Below, piece after piece: positions 38,251 through 48,169 of a DNA stretch of 64,000 bases (position 1 is its first letter; each line of letters opens with the position of its first letter). Both the position numbers and the translations under genes were made by a program. Under the pieces are notes generated by a model. That model made no database searches, was not told the DNA's origin, and was given only the letters and a program-made list of their open reading frames with translations. Origin of the DNA: Streptomyces sp. (GTDB lineage: Bacteria > Actinomycetota > Actinomycetes > Streptomycetales > Streptomycetaceae); NCBI RefSeq assembly GCF_019510245.1, contig NZ_JAEKKT010000128.1, forward strand, positions 1 through 64,000, given 5' to 3'.

Positions 38251-41200
38251 GTGAAAGCGCACCACCGCAGACGCTGGAGTGCGCCGGTTGCCGCCGGCGC
38301 CCTGGCGTTGGCGCTGTCCGGCCCCTACGACGCGACGGCCTTCGCGTCCTCGGCGGCCCGTCCCGCCGCCGCCGAGCACCTGCCCACCGCATCCCTGTCG
38401 ACCGCGTCCACGTCCGACCGGGTGCCCGCGGGCGACCACTCCGTGACACTGATCACCGGAGACGTGGTCACCACCCGGCGGAGCACGAGCACCGGCAACG
38501 GGACCGGAGGGGTCGTCAGCGTCCGCGGCGCCGACGGGCGCCCGGTGCAGACCCACATCCTGACGTCGGGCGACGACCTCTACGTGTTTCCCGAGTCGGC
38601 GCTGCCGTTCGTCGCCAAGGGCATCCTGGACCGGCAGCTGTTCAACATCACGGCCATGATCGCCGACAGGTACGACGACGCGCACCGCGACCGGCTGCCG
38701 CTCATCGTCTCCTACACGCACGCCGCCGACGCCCGCGGCAAGGCTGCCGCCCTGCCCGACGGGGCGGCCCGGGTCCGTACCCTCGCCGGCATCGACGGCG
38801 CCGCCCTCACATCGGACCGCGCGCACGCCGCGGACTTCTGGAAGTCCGTGACCGCGACGCCGCCGGCCGACGGGGTCCGCAAGCAGTCCGCCGCACCGGC
38901 TTTCGCCGACGGGATCGCGCACATCTGGCTGGACGGCCTCGTCCACGCCGACCTCGCCGACAGCACGGCGCAGATCGGCGCCCCCCAGGTCTGGGCGAAC
39001 GGCAACACCGGACAGGGTGTGGACGTGGCCGTCCTGGACACCGGCGTCGACGCGGGGCACCCCGACCTCGCGGACCGCGTCGCGGACCGTCAGAGCTTCG
39101 TACCGGACGAGAACACGGACGACCACTTCGGCCACGGCACGCACGTCGCGTCCATCATCGCCGGTACCGGCGCGGCCTCCGACGGCAAGGAGAAGGGTGT
39201 CGCCCCCGGCGCCCGCCTCGACATCGGCAAGGTGCTGGACGACACCGGGTCCGGTCAGACCTCCTGGGTCCTGGCCGGCATGGAATGGGCCGCCGTCGAC
39301 CAGCACGCCAAGATCATCAACATGAGCCTCGGCGACGGTCAGCCGTCCGACGGGACCGACCCGCTCAGCCAGGCCGTCGACACGCTCAGCGCCGAGACCG
39401 GTGCGCTGTTCGTCGTCGCCGCAGGCAACTCCGGGGCGCCCGCCACCATCGGCGCGCCGGGCGCGGCGAGCGACGCGCTGACCGTGGGGGCCGTCGACTC
39501 CGGCGACTCGGTGGCCGGGTTCTCCAGCCAGGGCCCCCGCGTGGACGGCGCGCTGAAACCGGAGATCACCGCCCCCGGTGTCGACATCCTCGCGGCCAAC
39601 TCCCAGTTCGACGGCAACGGCGAGGGCGCCTACCAGACCATGAGCGGCACCTCCATGGCCACGCCCCACGTGGCGGGCGCCGCCGCGCTGATGGCCGCCG
39701 CCCACCCGGACCTCACCGGAAGCCAGCTGAAGGACCTGCTGGCCAGCAGCTCCCGGCAGACCCCGCAGTACGACGCCTTCCAGGCGGGCAGCGGCCGTCT
39801 CGACGTCGCCGCGGCCTCGCACGCCGGAGTCTTCGCCACCGCGACCGCGTACGCCGCGCAGGTTCCGCAGAGTCCCGCCGGCGGCGTGCAGCGCCCGGTG
39901 ACGTACACCAACACCACGGACAAGCCCGTCACCCTCGCGCTGAGCGTCGAGGCGGCACACGCCCCCAGCGGGGTGTTCCGGCTCTCCGCCTCCCAGGTGA
40001 CGGTGCCGGCACACGACACCGCCGGTGTCACCGTGAGCATCGACGGCTCGGGCGTCACCACGGGCGGCCGGTACACCGGCCAGGTCGTCGCGAAGACCGC
40101 GGCCGGCGAGGTCGCGGCGCACACCGCCGTCTCCCTGGGGGACGTCGAGCACAAGCTGACCATGCGGTTCAAGGACGCCCAGGGGCGGCCGATGTCAGGC
40201 GTGGTCGAACTCCTCAGGTCCGGTGACAACTCCCCGATGTTCGTCACGGTCGACGACTCCGGTACGGGCCAGATGTACCTGCCGAACGACGTGTACTCGG
40301 TGCTGTCCTTCAAGACGGTGCAGGGCGTGCACGGACCTCACTCCTGGGGGATGGCGCTGCTCGGCGACCCCGACGTCCGCATGGACCGCGACACCACCGT
40401 CACACTCGACGCGTCCAGGATCGACCGTGTAGACATGACGACCCCTCAGCGGACCGAGACGACCTACCAGCGGCTGGACTACACCCGCCTGATGGGCGGC
40501 CAGGCCTGGCGCGACTACATGGAGACCCAGACCAACTACGACAGCCTCTGGGCCCAGCCGACCACCCACAAGGTCACCCACGGCGACTTCTACCTGGCGG
40601 CCCGCTGGCGCAAGGAGCAGCCCGCGCTGTCCGTCTCCACCAGGACGACCGACTTCACCGACGTGCTGCGCCAGGACGGCGTCACGCCCCTGCCCAAGGG
40701 CACCGTCAAGCTCCCGCTGGTCTTCGCCGGGAAGGGCGCGACCACCGACTACGCCCACCTCGACGTGCGCGGCAAGGCCGTGGTGGTACGCCGTAACGAC
40801 GACGTGTCCGACAGGAACCAGGCGGCTGCCGCAGTGGCGGCGGGCGCCAAGCTCATGCTGGTCGTGAACAACGTGGACGGCCGCGGCTTCCGCTCCTACA
40901 ACGCGCCGTTCAGCTCGACGCCCGTCCGGCTCGACGTGGGCCTGGTCAGCACCGACGAGGGTGAGAAGCTCGTACAGCAGGCCGGGACCCGGGGCGCAAC
41001 GGTCACGGTCGGATCCGCGTCCGTGAGCCCGTACGTCTACGACCTCGACCGGACCTGGCACAACGAGATCCCCGCCCACCTGGTGGTGCAGGGCAGCGCC
41101 AAGAACCTCGCCAGGATCGACGAGACCTTCGACAGCCCCGCGCCGGGCACCACCGGCGGCGAGTTCCGGTTCGACTGGCCCGCCTACAACAACTGGGCCA

Positions 41201-42015
41201 TCGGCGAGATGATGCCGGAGCCGGTACGAGGCAAGCGCACCGACTGGGTCTCCACCGGGGGCTTCAACAGCTGGAGCCAGAGCGCGTACGCGGACGGCCT
41301 GGTCTTCGAAGCCGGCCCCAAGACGTCCTACCGGGCCGGCAGCACCCAGTCGGAGGAGTGGTTCAAGCCGATCGAGCGGCCCTACCTGAACGACGTCTAC
41401 AGTCTGCCCACGCGCACGGGTGACCACCTCTACATCGACGCCCCGGCCTGGGGCAGCCACGACCACGTGGGCATGAGCCAGATGGACCCGGTGACCGAGC
41501 AGCGCCAGACCCTCTACCAGGGCACCACGCAGCTGGGCACGGGAACCTTCACGAACGTCTCGGGCGACGCACCCGGCGCCGGAAGACTTCCGTACCGGCT
41601 GGTCGTCACCAGCAAGCGCGACGTGTCGTTCACCCCGTACTCCTCCAGTACGCGCACCGAGTGGGACTTCACCTCGAAGGCGCCGGCGGACGGCTCCGCC
41701 GCGGTGCTGCCGCTGGTACAGATCGACTACGAGGTCGGAACCGACCCGGCCGGGCGGGCCGGACGGCACGACTCCCTGTCCGCCACCGCCGCTCAGCTAC
41801 CGGGCGCCGTCGGCACCGGCCGGCTCGGCGCGGTCACCCTGGAGATCTCCTACGACGACGGCACGACGTGGCACCGGGTCACCGGTGACCATGCCGGGCG
41901 GTTCCGCCTGGACGCACCGAAGAAGGCGTCCTACGTCTCACTCAGGGCGAGAGCCCGGGACTCGGCGGGCAACGCGGTGCACCAGACGGTGATCCGGGCG
42001 TTCGGCCTGCGCTGA
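38251..42015 (+). CDS. Secreted S8 subtilase with PA-like insert, 1254 residues
   Basis: Begins at GTG 38251 with GGGAGAG upstream. A Sec signal is followed by a prodomain and a subtilisin core with the full triad: Asp263 in AVLDTGVDAGHPDLADRV, His295 in HFGHGTHVASIIAGTG, Ser468 in MSGTSMATPHVAGAAALM. The oxyanion Asn is in VVAAGNSGAP. The long C-terminal part (residues about 530-1254) is beta-rich, with a protease-associated-like stretch near 820-925 (GKAVVVRRNDDVSDRNQAAAAVAAGAKLMLVVNN). It is an extracellular protease, probably controlled by the divergent TrmB/LuxR regulator. Confidence 0.93.
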   Translation: MKAHHRRRWSAPVAAGALALALSGPYDATAFASSAARPAAAEHLPTASLSTASTSDRVPAGDHSVTLITGDVVTTRRSTSTGNGTGGVVSVRGADGRPVQTHILTSGDDLYVFPESALPFVAKGILDRQLFNITAMIADRYDDAHRDRLPLIVSYTHAADARGKAAALPDGAARVRTLAGIDGAALTSDRAHAADFWKSVTATPPADGVRKQSAAPAFADGIAHIWLDGLVHADLADSTAQIGAPQVWANGNTGQGVDVAVLDTGVDAGHPDLADRVADRQSFVPDENTDDHFGHGTHVASIIAGTGAASDGKEKGVAPGARLDIGKVLDDTGSGQTSWVLAGMEWAAVDQHAKIINMSLGDGQPSDGTDPLSQAVDTLSAETGALFVVAAGNSGAPATIGAPGAASDALTVGAVDSGDSVAGFSSQGPRVDGALKPEITAPGVDILAANSQFDGNGEGAYQTMSGTSMATPHVAGAAALMAAAHPDLTGSQLKDLLASSSRQTPQYDAFQAGSGRLDVAAASHAGVFATATAYAAQVPQSPAGGVQRPVTYTNTTDKPVTLALSVEAAHAPSGVFRLSASQVTVPAHDTAGVTVSIDGSGVTTGGRYTGQVVAKTAAGEVAAHTAVSLGDVEHKLTMRFKDAQGRPMSGVVELLRSGDNSPMFVTVDDSGTGQMYLPNDVYSVLSFKTVQGVHGPHSWGMALLGDPDVRMDRDTTVTLDASRIDRVDMTTPQRTETTYQRLDYTRLMGGQAWRDYMETQTNYDSLWAQPTTHKVTHGDFYLAARWRKEQPALSVSTRTTDFTDVLRQDGVTPLPKGTVKLPLVFAGKGATTDYAHLDVRGKAVVVRRNDDVSDRNQAAAAVAAGAKLMLVVNNVDGRGFRSYNAPFSSTPVRLDVGLVSTDEGEKLVQQAGTRGATVTVGSASVSPYVYDLDRTWHNEIPAHLVVQGSAKNLARIDETFDSPAPGTTGGEFRFDWPAYNNWAIGEMMPEPVRGKRTDWVSTGGFNSWSQSAYADGLVFEAGPKTSYRAGSTQSEEWFKPIERPYLNDVYSLPTRTGDHLYIDAPAWGSHDHVGMSQMDPVTEQRQTLYQGTTQLGTGTFTNVSGDAPGAGRLPYRLVVTSKRDVSFTPYSSSTRTEWDFTSKAPADGSAAVLPLVQIDYEVGTDPAGRAGRHDSLSATAAQLPGAVGTGRLGAVTLEISYDDGTTWHRVTGDHAGRFRLDAPKKASYVSLRARARDSAGNAVHQTVIRAFGLR

Positions 42016-42047
42016 CGCACCGCCACGGATCGCACGCGAGGCAAGAG

Positions 42048-42083
42048 CGGTCCGTCCGGGGTGACGCGCCCCCGGACGGACCG
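42048..42083. terminator. Terminator after subtilase 1
   Basis: CGGTCCGTCCGGGG (42048-42061) and CCCCGGACGGACCG (42070-42083) form a perfect 14-bp stem with an 8-nt loop, 32 bp past the stop codon. Confidence 0.9.
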
Positions 42084-42238
42084 TTCGGACGACCCTGCCG
42101 AGGACGAAATGGCCGCACCCCTTTCCAGGGAGATCGGATGGCTGCAGATATTTCCGTCCCAGATCTAGGACTTGGGCCCACCCTTCCGTACATTCATCGG
42201 ATGTCTGGGCCCATCGCTCGTCCTGTGGGAGATCGACC

Positions 42239-44866
42239 ATGCGTACCGTTGTCGCCGCGTGCCTCGCTGCCGCCGTGGCTTGTCTAGGTTTCACCGGCGG
42301 CCCAACCGAAGCCGTCGCCGCCGACGCGTCCGCGCACGCGGCGGACACCTTGCATGTCGCGCCCGACGGGCGTGGTTCGGCGTGCAGTGACCGAAATCCA
42401 TGCGGTCTCGAATCCGCTCGCGACCGCGCGAGATCTCTCGTCCCGCATGCCTCCGGCGACGTCGTGGTCGAACTGGAGGGCGGGACCTACCGGCTCACCG
42501 CTCCCTTCCGGCTAGGCGTCCAGGACTCCGGCCGGCCCGGCCACCCGGTGGTGTACCGGGCGGCCGCGGGGCAGACGCCGGTGCTCAGCGGCGCGATGCG
42601 GATCACCGGCTTCACACGGGTCGACGCCGTGAAGAACATCTACCGGGCCCGGGTGCCCGCAGGCACCGCCGGCCGGGAGCTGTTCGTCGACGGAAGACGC
42701 GCCGACCGGGCCCGCGGGCCGCGTGACCCGGCGGGCTTCTCCGTGACCGCCACCGGCTTCACCACCGCCGACGCCTCGTACACCACGTGGACGAACCCCG
42801 CCCAGGTCGAGGTCGTCCGCAACAGCGGCTGGAAGCAGATGCGCTGCCCGCTGGCGTCCATCACCCGTTCCGCGTCGGGCGGTTCGGACCTCACCGTCGA
42901 TCCCGGCTGCTGGAACAACAACCACAACGCGGTGCCCAACCCGAGCTTCCCCTTCAACGGCGCCGGACTGCCGACGATGGACGGCGTCAGCTGGCTGGAG
43001 AACTCCTACCAACTCCTCGGCACACCGGGCCAGTTCTACCTCGACGAGGCCGCCGGGTACCTCTACTACGTGCCGCGCGCGGGCGAGAACCTGGCGACGG
43101 CGGACGTCGAACTGCCGGTGGCGCCCGAACTCGTCGACGCCTCGGGCACCCCGGGACACCTGGCCCCCCTCAACGACACCGACTGGCGGGCGGACTACAC
43201 CGGCAGCTGGGGATACTCCGGCGGCCGGCACCTCGGCGACCTGAACGCGGACGTGCACTACACCTCCAACGACGGTGACGCGGTCTCCTACACCTTCACC
43301 GGCACCGGGATCCAGATGCTGTCCGAGACCAACTCCGACGAGGGCACCGCGGACGTGTACATCGACGGCAAGAAGGTCTCGACGGTCTCCGGAAACTGCC
43401 CGGAGCGCCTCGCCCAGCAGGCCATGGTCTCCGTCACCGGACTGCCCAGGGGCAAGCACACCCTGCGTCTGGTCAAGACCGGCGGCACCTACCTGCTCGT
43501 CGACGGGTTCACCGTGATCCCCGACGTCGTGGCACCCGTGCACGACCTCGTCTTCTCCGGACTCACCTTCGCCTACACCACGTGGAACGCCCCGTCCGCC
43601 GAGGGCTACGTGGACAACCAGGCCGGAGTGATCTGGGACCCGGCCACACGCACACCCATCCGCATCCCCGCGGCGGTCCAGGTGCACCGGGGCACGCGAA
43701 TCTCCTTCTCCCACGACATCGTCCAGCACACCGGCACCAGCGGCATCGACCTCGCCGACCAGACACAGAACTCCACGGTCGAGGACAGCGCCGTCACCGA
43801 CACCTCCGGCACCGGCGTCTCGGTCGGCGAGGTGGACGACTACTACCAGACCGACCCCGCCCTCATGACGAGCGGGAACACCGTCTCCGGCAACACCGTG
43901 CAGTTCCCCGGCCAGGAGTACCAGGACGCGGTCGGCGTCTGGGTCGGCCACACCAGGGCGACGACCGTCTCCCACAACGACATCGGCTACACCCCCTACT
44001 CCGGCATGTCCGTCGGCTGGGGCTGGGGATGGGCGTCGAACTGCACACTGCAGGCCAAGCAAGGTCTGCCCGACCCCTGCCTGCACGGGACCACGTACGC
44101 CGGCGGCAACAAGATCCTCGGCAACCACGTGCACAGCGTCATGGGCGCGCTCTTCGACGGCGGTCCGATCTACACCCTCGGCGGCCAGTCCGCACCCTCG
44201 GAACTCGCCGGCAACGTGCTCTCGGAGTGCATCGACGGCTGCAACATGATCTACCACGACGAGGGCAGCTCGCTGTGGAACACCCACGACAACGTCGTGC
44301 GCTTCGCCAACGGGTCGCTCTGGACGAACCTGTGGACGCCGAGCATCCACGACGACACGATCCACGACAACTACAGCGACACCGCCTCCTACAACAACAA
44401 CGGCACCGACATCACGTTCCAGCAGGCCACCGTGGTGACCGACGGGAACTGGCCGCCGGCGGCCCAGGACATCATCAAGGCCGCGGGCCCCGGCACCCTC
44501 CCCGGCCGGACCGTCGACGACGACGACCTGCGGATCTCCTACACCGGCAGCTGGTCCTCCAGCGGTTCGCGCGGCTACGGCGACCTCGACGACGGCGTCC
44601 ACTACGCCCAGCACGACGGCGCCGCCGCGACGATCACCTTCACCGGCACCGGGATCAGCTTCCTCACCGAGACGAACTCCGACGAAGGCGACATCGCCGT
44701 CTCGCTCGACGGCGCCTCCCAGAAGACCGTCAGCGCCAACACCCCGCAACGGCACGCCCAGCAGAGCGTGTACACGGTCTCGAACCTGCCCGCCGGCACC
44801 CACACCCTGACTCTCACCAAGGCCGGCGGCGACTACCTCCTGGTGGACGGCTTCACCCTGAACTGA
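42239..44866 (+). CDS. Secreted right-handed beta-helix protein with two repeated beta-sandwich modules
   Basis: 875 residues from ATG 42239 (GGGAGA upstream), with a Sec signal. The start of the mature protein (LHVAPDGRGSACSDRNPCGLESARDRARSL) is typical of beta-helix glycosidases or lyases. The helix is interrupted near residues 305-425 by a module (YTGSWGYSGGRHLGDLNADVHY...FTGTGIQMLSETNSDEGTADVYIDGK) that is repeated at the C-terminus near 760-875 (YTGSWSSSGSRGYGDLDDGVHY...FTGTGISFLTETNSDEGDIAVSLDG). These modules look like carbohydrate-binding domains. The catalytic family is not certain. It probably acts on a polysaccharide outside the cell, together with the SGNH esterase 71 bp downstream. 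Confidence 0.82.
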   Translation: MRTVVAACLAAAVACLGFTGGPTEAVAADASAHAADTLHVAPDGRGSACSDRNPCGLESARDRARSLVPHASGDVVVELEGGTYRLTAPFRLGVQDSGRPGHPVVYRAAAGQTPVLSGAMRITGFTRVDAVKNIYRARVPAGTAGRELFVDGRRADRARGPRDPAGFSVTATGFTTADASYTTWTNPAQVEVVRNSGWKQMRCPLASITRSASGGSDLTVDPGCWNNNHNAVPNPSFPFNGAGLPTMDGVSWLENSYQLLGTPGQFYLDEAAGYLYYVPRAGENLATADVELPVAPELVDASGTPGHLAPLNDTDWRADYTGSWGYSGGRHLGDLNADVHYTSNDGDAVSYTFTGTGIQMLSETNSDEGTADVYIDGKKVSTVSGNCPERLAQQAMVSVTGLPRGKHTLRLVKTGGTYLLVDGFTVIPDVVAPVHDLVFSGLTFAYTTWNAPSAEGYVDNQAGVIWDPATRTPIRIPAAVQVHRGTRISFSHDIVQHTGTSGIDLADQTQNSTVEDSAVTDTSGTGVSVGEVDDYYQTDPALMTSGNTVSGNTVQFPGQEYQDAVGVWVGHTRATTVSHNDIGYTPYSGMSVGWGWGWASNCTLQAKQGLPDPCLHGTTYAGGNKILGNHVHSVMGALFDGGPIYTLGGQSAPSELAGNVLSECIDGCNMIYHDEGSSLWNTHDNVVRFANGSLWTNLWTPSIHDDTIHDNYSDTASYNNNGTDITFQQATVVTDGNWPPAAQDIIKAAGPGTLPGRTVDDDDLRISYTGSWSSSGSRGYGDLDDGVHYAQHDGAAATITFTGTGISFLTETNSDEGDIAVSLDGASQKTVSANTPQRHAQQSVYTVSNLPAGTHTLTLTKAGGDYLLVDGFTLN

Positions 44867-44937
44867 CCGCGGACCGCGATCACAGGCAACTCATCGCCAT
44901 CGGGGCCGGCCGTGCGCCGGGAGAAAGGAAACACCCC

Positions 44938-46203
44938 ATGCTCTCCGCACCCAGACGTAAGCTGCTCGCCGTGCTGACGGCACCCGCCACGGTCGTCGCG
45001 CTGCTCACCGGCGCGCACCTCGCCACAGGCCGAACGGCTGCCTTCCCGGCAGCCGGCTCCACCGCGCCGCACGCCCGGACACCGCAGGGCCGGGTCGCGG
45101 CCTGGTCGCCGAGCATGACGGCCGGCGGTCCGAACTTCAACGACCAGACCATCAGGATGGTCGCGCACTCCACCGTCGACGGCGGCGCACTGCGCATCCA
45201 CCTGTCCAACCTGCGCGGCACCATCCCGCTGACGGTGGCACACGTCACCGTCGGCGCGCAGGCCGACCGGGCGACCGCCGTGGCACGGTCGCTGCTCCCG
45301 GTCACCTTCGCGCACCGTAGGTCCGTGACCGTCCCCACCGGCGGGGAAGTGGTCAGCGACCGGGTGCCGATGCACGTCAAGGCCGACCAGAGCGTCCTGG
45401 TCAGTATCTACCTGCCCCATGCGACCAGTTCAGCCACGTGGCACTCCGACGCCTTCGACACCAGCTACCTGTCGGGGCCCGGCGACCACACCGCCGAGGC
45501 GTCCGACGCGTCCTTCGTCGCGGCGAGGACCTCCTGGTACTACCTGTCCGGGATCGACGTCGTCCCGACGCGTGCCCGCGGAACCGTGGTGGCCTTCGGC
45601 GACTCGATAACCGACGGCTACAACACCCCTGCGGGGGCCTACCACCGCTGGCCCGACGACCTGGCCCGGCGCCTGGCCGACACCCGCCCGATGGCCGTCG
45701 TCGACGCCGGCATAGGCGGCAACCGCGTCCTGACGGACGTCCCCAACATCTGGCAGGGCGTCAGTGCGAAGAAGCGCTTCGCCCATGACGCGCTCGGCCA
45801 GCCAGGAGTACGGGACGTGATCCTCCTGGAGGGAATCAACGACATCGGCAACAACAGCGGTCCCGGCGGCGCCCCACTGACCACGCAGGACCTGATCGAC
45901 GGCTACCGTGACCTGATCGGGCAGGCGCACGCCGCAGGAGTCCGGATCATCGGCGGCACCATGCTGCCCGACAAGGGCAACGGCTACTACTCCGACTCCG
46001 CGGAGGCGATCCGCCAGGCGGCCAACCGGTGGATCCGCACCAGCGGGGCCTTCGACGGCGTGGTCGACTTCGACAAGGCCGTCGCCGACCCGGCCGACCC
46101 CGCCGCCCTCAACCCGGCCTACGACTCCGGCGACCACATCCACCCCAACGAGGCCGGCATGCAGGCACTGGCGAACGCGGTCGACCTCTCCCAGCTGACG
46201 TGA
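44938..46203 (+). CDS. Secreted SGNH/GDSL hydrolase
   Basis: 421 residues from ATG 44938 (AAAGGAA upstream), with a Sec signal (LLAVLTAPATVVALLTGAHLATG). Residues about 50-200 form an N-terminal beta domain. The SGNH blocks follow in order: Ser in VVAFGDSITDGYN, Gly in GIGGNRVLTD, Asn in LLEGINDIGNNSG, and Asp/His in GDHIHPNEAGMQALA. Such two-domain enzymes in Streptomyces are carbohydrate esterases or rhamnogalacturonan acetylesterase-like. It likely forms an operon with the preceding beta-helix protein and removes acyl groups from the same polymer. Confidence 0.93.
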   Translation: MLSAPRRKLLAVLTAPATVVALLTGAHLATGRTAAFPAAGSTAPHARTPQGRVAAWSPSMTAGGPNFNDQTIRMVAHSTVDGGALRIHLSNLRGTIPLTVAHVTVGAQADRATAVARSLLPVTFAHRRSVTVPTGGEVVSDRVPMHVKADQSVLVSIYLPHATSSATWHSDAFDTSYLSGPGDHTAEASDASFVAARTSWYYLSGIDVVPTRARGTVVAFGDSITDGYNTPAGAYHRWPDDLARRLADTRPMAVVDAGIGGNRVLTDVPNIWQGVSAKKRFAHDALGQPGVRDVILLEGINDIGNNSGPGGAPLTTQDLIDGYRDLIGQAHAAGVRIIGGTMLPDKGNGYYSDSAEAIRQAANRWIRTSGAFDGVVDFDKAVADPADPAALNPAYDSGDHIHPNEAGMQALANAVDLSQLT

Positions 46204-46844
46204 GAGATGCCTCGCGGCGGTGATCCGCTTGGGACGTCGCTCTCGTGCCGAGCACGCAGGCCAATCCTTCCGCCACGCAGCGCAGGGCATTGCTGAACGA
46301 GGGACACCAGCCGATCAACCAAGTTTCCCCACCTGATTCCCACAGGTGACAGTCCTGATGACCCAGGTGGGGATGCTCAGCACTGCGGGAGAACTCCGGC
46401 GTCAGCCGCGACCGGGGAAGAGGCTGGTCAACTACAGGCTCGACCCCGAGCTGAAGGCCTGCCTCAGTGTGCGGCCGCGGCGGTGGCCCGGCGGGCGCCG
46501 GGCACGGCGAGTTCATTGATCGCGGTCTTGCCCAGCCGTCGGGGCGGGGTTTCCGGGGCGTGCAGTATCGACCCCGAAAGCGGCCGGGGCGGGGAAGCGG
46601 TACTCGGTCTGGGTGCGGTCGGTGAACAGCCGCCCATACGTAGGGCGAGCCGGAGGAACAGCGCGCCGCTGCGCACCGCTGCGCACCGCCAGGCGGTCGT
46701 CGCCGCGGTGACCGCGCTGACCGAAGCGCTCACCGACGCACCGGACCCAGTTGTCCGGCGGATGGCCGGACGGGATGACCACTCCGGCGAACCGTCATGA
46801 GCGACCGCTCCTGCCCGTTGATGTCTGCCCGCTGAAGGGGCATG
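46204..46844. other. Gene-poor region with coding debris
   Basis: Only short frames are present. One near 46356-46500 reads MTQVGMLSTAGELRRQPRPG and then KRLVNYRLDPELKACL, which could be the tail of a winged-helix regulator, but the match is weak. I cannot support a gene here. Confidence 0.4.
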
Positions 46845-47221
46845 TCACTGCCCGATGTGAGACCGGGCGGCAGTGTCGTACATTTCGCGGTCGCGGCGGA
46901 TGGCGTCGAGGTTGGCTTCGGTCCAGGCGACCAGTTCGGCCAGGACGGTGTGCAGACTGCGACCGCGTGGGTGAGCGCGTACTCGACCCGCGGCGGCACG
47001 GTGGGCTCGACAGTGCGGCTGATCAGGCCGTCCCGCTCGAGGCGACGGACCGTGGTGCTCAGCATCCGTTGCGTGATGCCGTCCACAGCCCGTCGAAGGG
47101 CGTTGAACCGCAGCGGGCCGTCATCGAGCCGGCAGATGACGGTCACCGACCACTTGTCACCGATACGGTCCATCACATCGCGCAGCAACTTGTCACGGTC
47201 GGAGCGTGCACCCGACTCGAC
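46845..47221 (-). pseudogene. HxlR-family regulator with a single-base frameshift
   Basis: One frame reads [80 protein letters not shown], a textbook HxlR winged helix, and then goes astray. Restoring one base at about 46970 (GCGGT to GCGGGT on the coding strand) gives [20 protein letters not shown] and a proper ending at TGA 46845. The 5' end also lacks a clear start codon. HxlR genes normally face the oxidoreductase gene they control, and a broken one lies right across the gap. Confidence 0.75.
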
Positions 47222-47242
47222 CGACGGTGTGCGGCCGCGGGT

Positions 47243-47684
47243 ATGGTTCTGGCGCTGTGCCGGGCGGACCTTGCGGCCGGCAGTACCGTTGCCGTGACCG
47301 GCGCTGCCGGGCGCTCTCAGCGTCGCCGGGGGCGAGGAACGATTCCGCGCCTTTGCGCCCGCGGGTGTCGACGCGGCCGTCGACGCCGCGTTGATGGGCC
47401 TGCCGTTGCTCGGCGCCATCCGTCACGGCGGCTCGCTCGCCGTCGTGCGCAGCATGCCGGACCAGCAGGCGTTGCAGGAGGCGGGCCGCCATGTCGGCGT
47501 GCGCCTCGTGTCAGCGTACGTCCATGCCTACGACGGGTGTCGCGACCAGCTGGACCTGTTGCGCCGGCTCGCGGATCACGGGGCGCTGAGCCTGAGGGTG
47601 GCGGACCGGTTCTCGCCTGTTGAAGCACCGCGTGCCCACCGGCTGCCTGAAGCCGGGGGTGTCCGGGGACGCCTGGTCATCTGA
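47243..47684 (+). pseudogene. Remnant of a zinc-binding/quinone oxidoreductase
   Basis: From ATG 47243 the frame gives [14 protein letters not shown], the cofactor loop of an MDR-family reductase. After a frame change the same strand reads [41 protein letters not shown] and ends with VEAPRAHRLPEAGGVRGRLVI, the normal MDR C-terminus. The N-terminal 130 or so residues and part of the Rossmann domain are missing. It is divergent from the broken HxlR gene, so both members of the pair have decayed. Confidence 0.72.
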
Positions 47685-47897
47685 GTTCTGACCCCTTGTT
47701 CGGCTCGACTTGATGGGAGCCCGCCCGAAACACGGGAGGTGGCCGGCCCTTTCGGTACCGAAGCGCGCAGGGGCAACTCCCGTGAACTCGCCGCAAGGGT
47801 AGTTCCGTTCGGGTGACGGCCAAGCGGAGGTGGTCCCTCCAGATGGGCGGTATCGACCTTCAGACATGGCGGTGCGCGGATCGTTCGCACCTGCGTG

Positions 47898-48156
47898 TCA
47901 CCTCCCCGCTCCCAGTACCCCGAGCACGGCGAGCCGGTCGGCGGTGCCGGTGCCGGGGGGCTGGGACGAACAGGGCGAGGATCTGCGAGCGTCCCTCCTC
48001 CAGCAACGCCTGGCAGTCCATCTCCAGCACTCCGGCCTCGAGATGGAGGATGCGCTTGCGGCGGCTGTGGAGCACCGCGACGTCGTGGTCCGCCCAAATC
48101 CGCACCGGCCTGCGCACCCTTCGTTCCTGACGCCAACGCGCGAGCTCAGCGGGCAA
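47898..48156 (-). pseudogene. C-terminal remnant of an XRE/MmyB-like regulator
   Basis: The frame WADHDVAVLHSRRKRILHLEAGVLEMDCQALLEEGRSQ is the end of an MmyB-like ligand domain (compare RWWADHDV... HPEVGxLxLxxQ... in intact proteins). A frame change then gives PGTGTADRLAVLGVLGAG and a stop at 47898, the usual final helix. The DNA-binding half is absent. The intact relatives in this window are at 7909-8709 and 20920-21744. Confidence 0.6.
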
Positions 48157-48169
48157 CAGGCGAGTCTTC

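Noticed and set aside
42241..44803. Long open frames on the opposite strand of the beta-helix, subtilase, binding-protein and other real genes
   Set aside because: High-GC DNA gives long antisense and off-frame frames. Their translations are Arg/Pro/Gly/Ala-rich with no motifs, and they lie entirely over genes with clear family signatures.
46356..46500. Possible regulator tail
   Set aside because: KRLVNYRLDPELKACL is suggestive of an ArsR/MarR-type ending, but the match is short and no neighbouring domain supports it.
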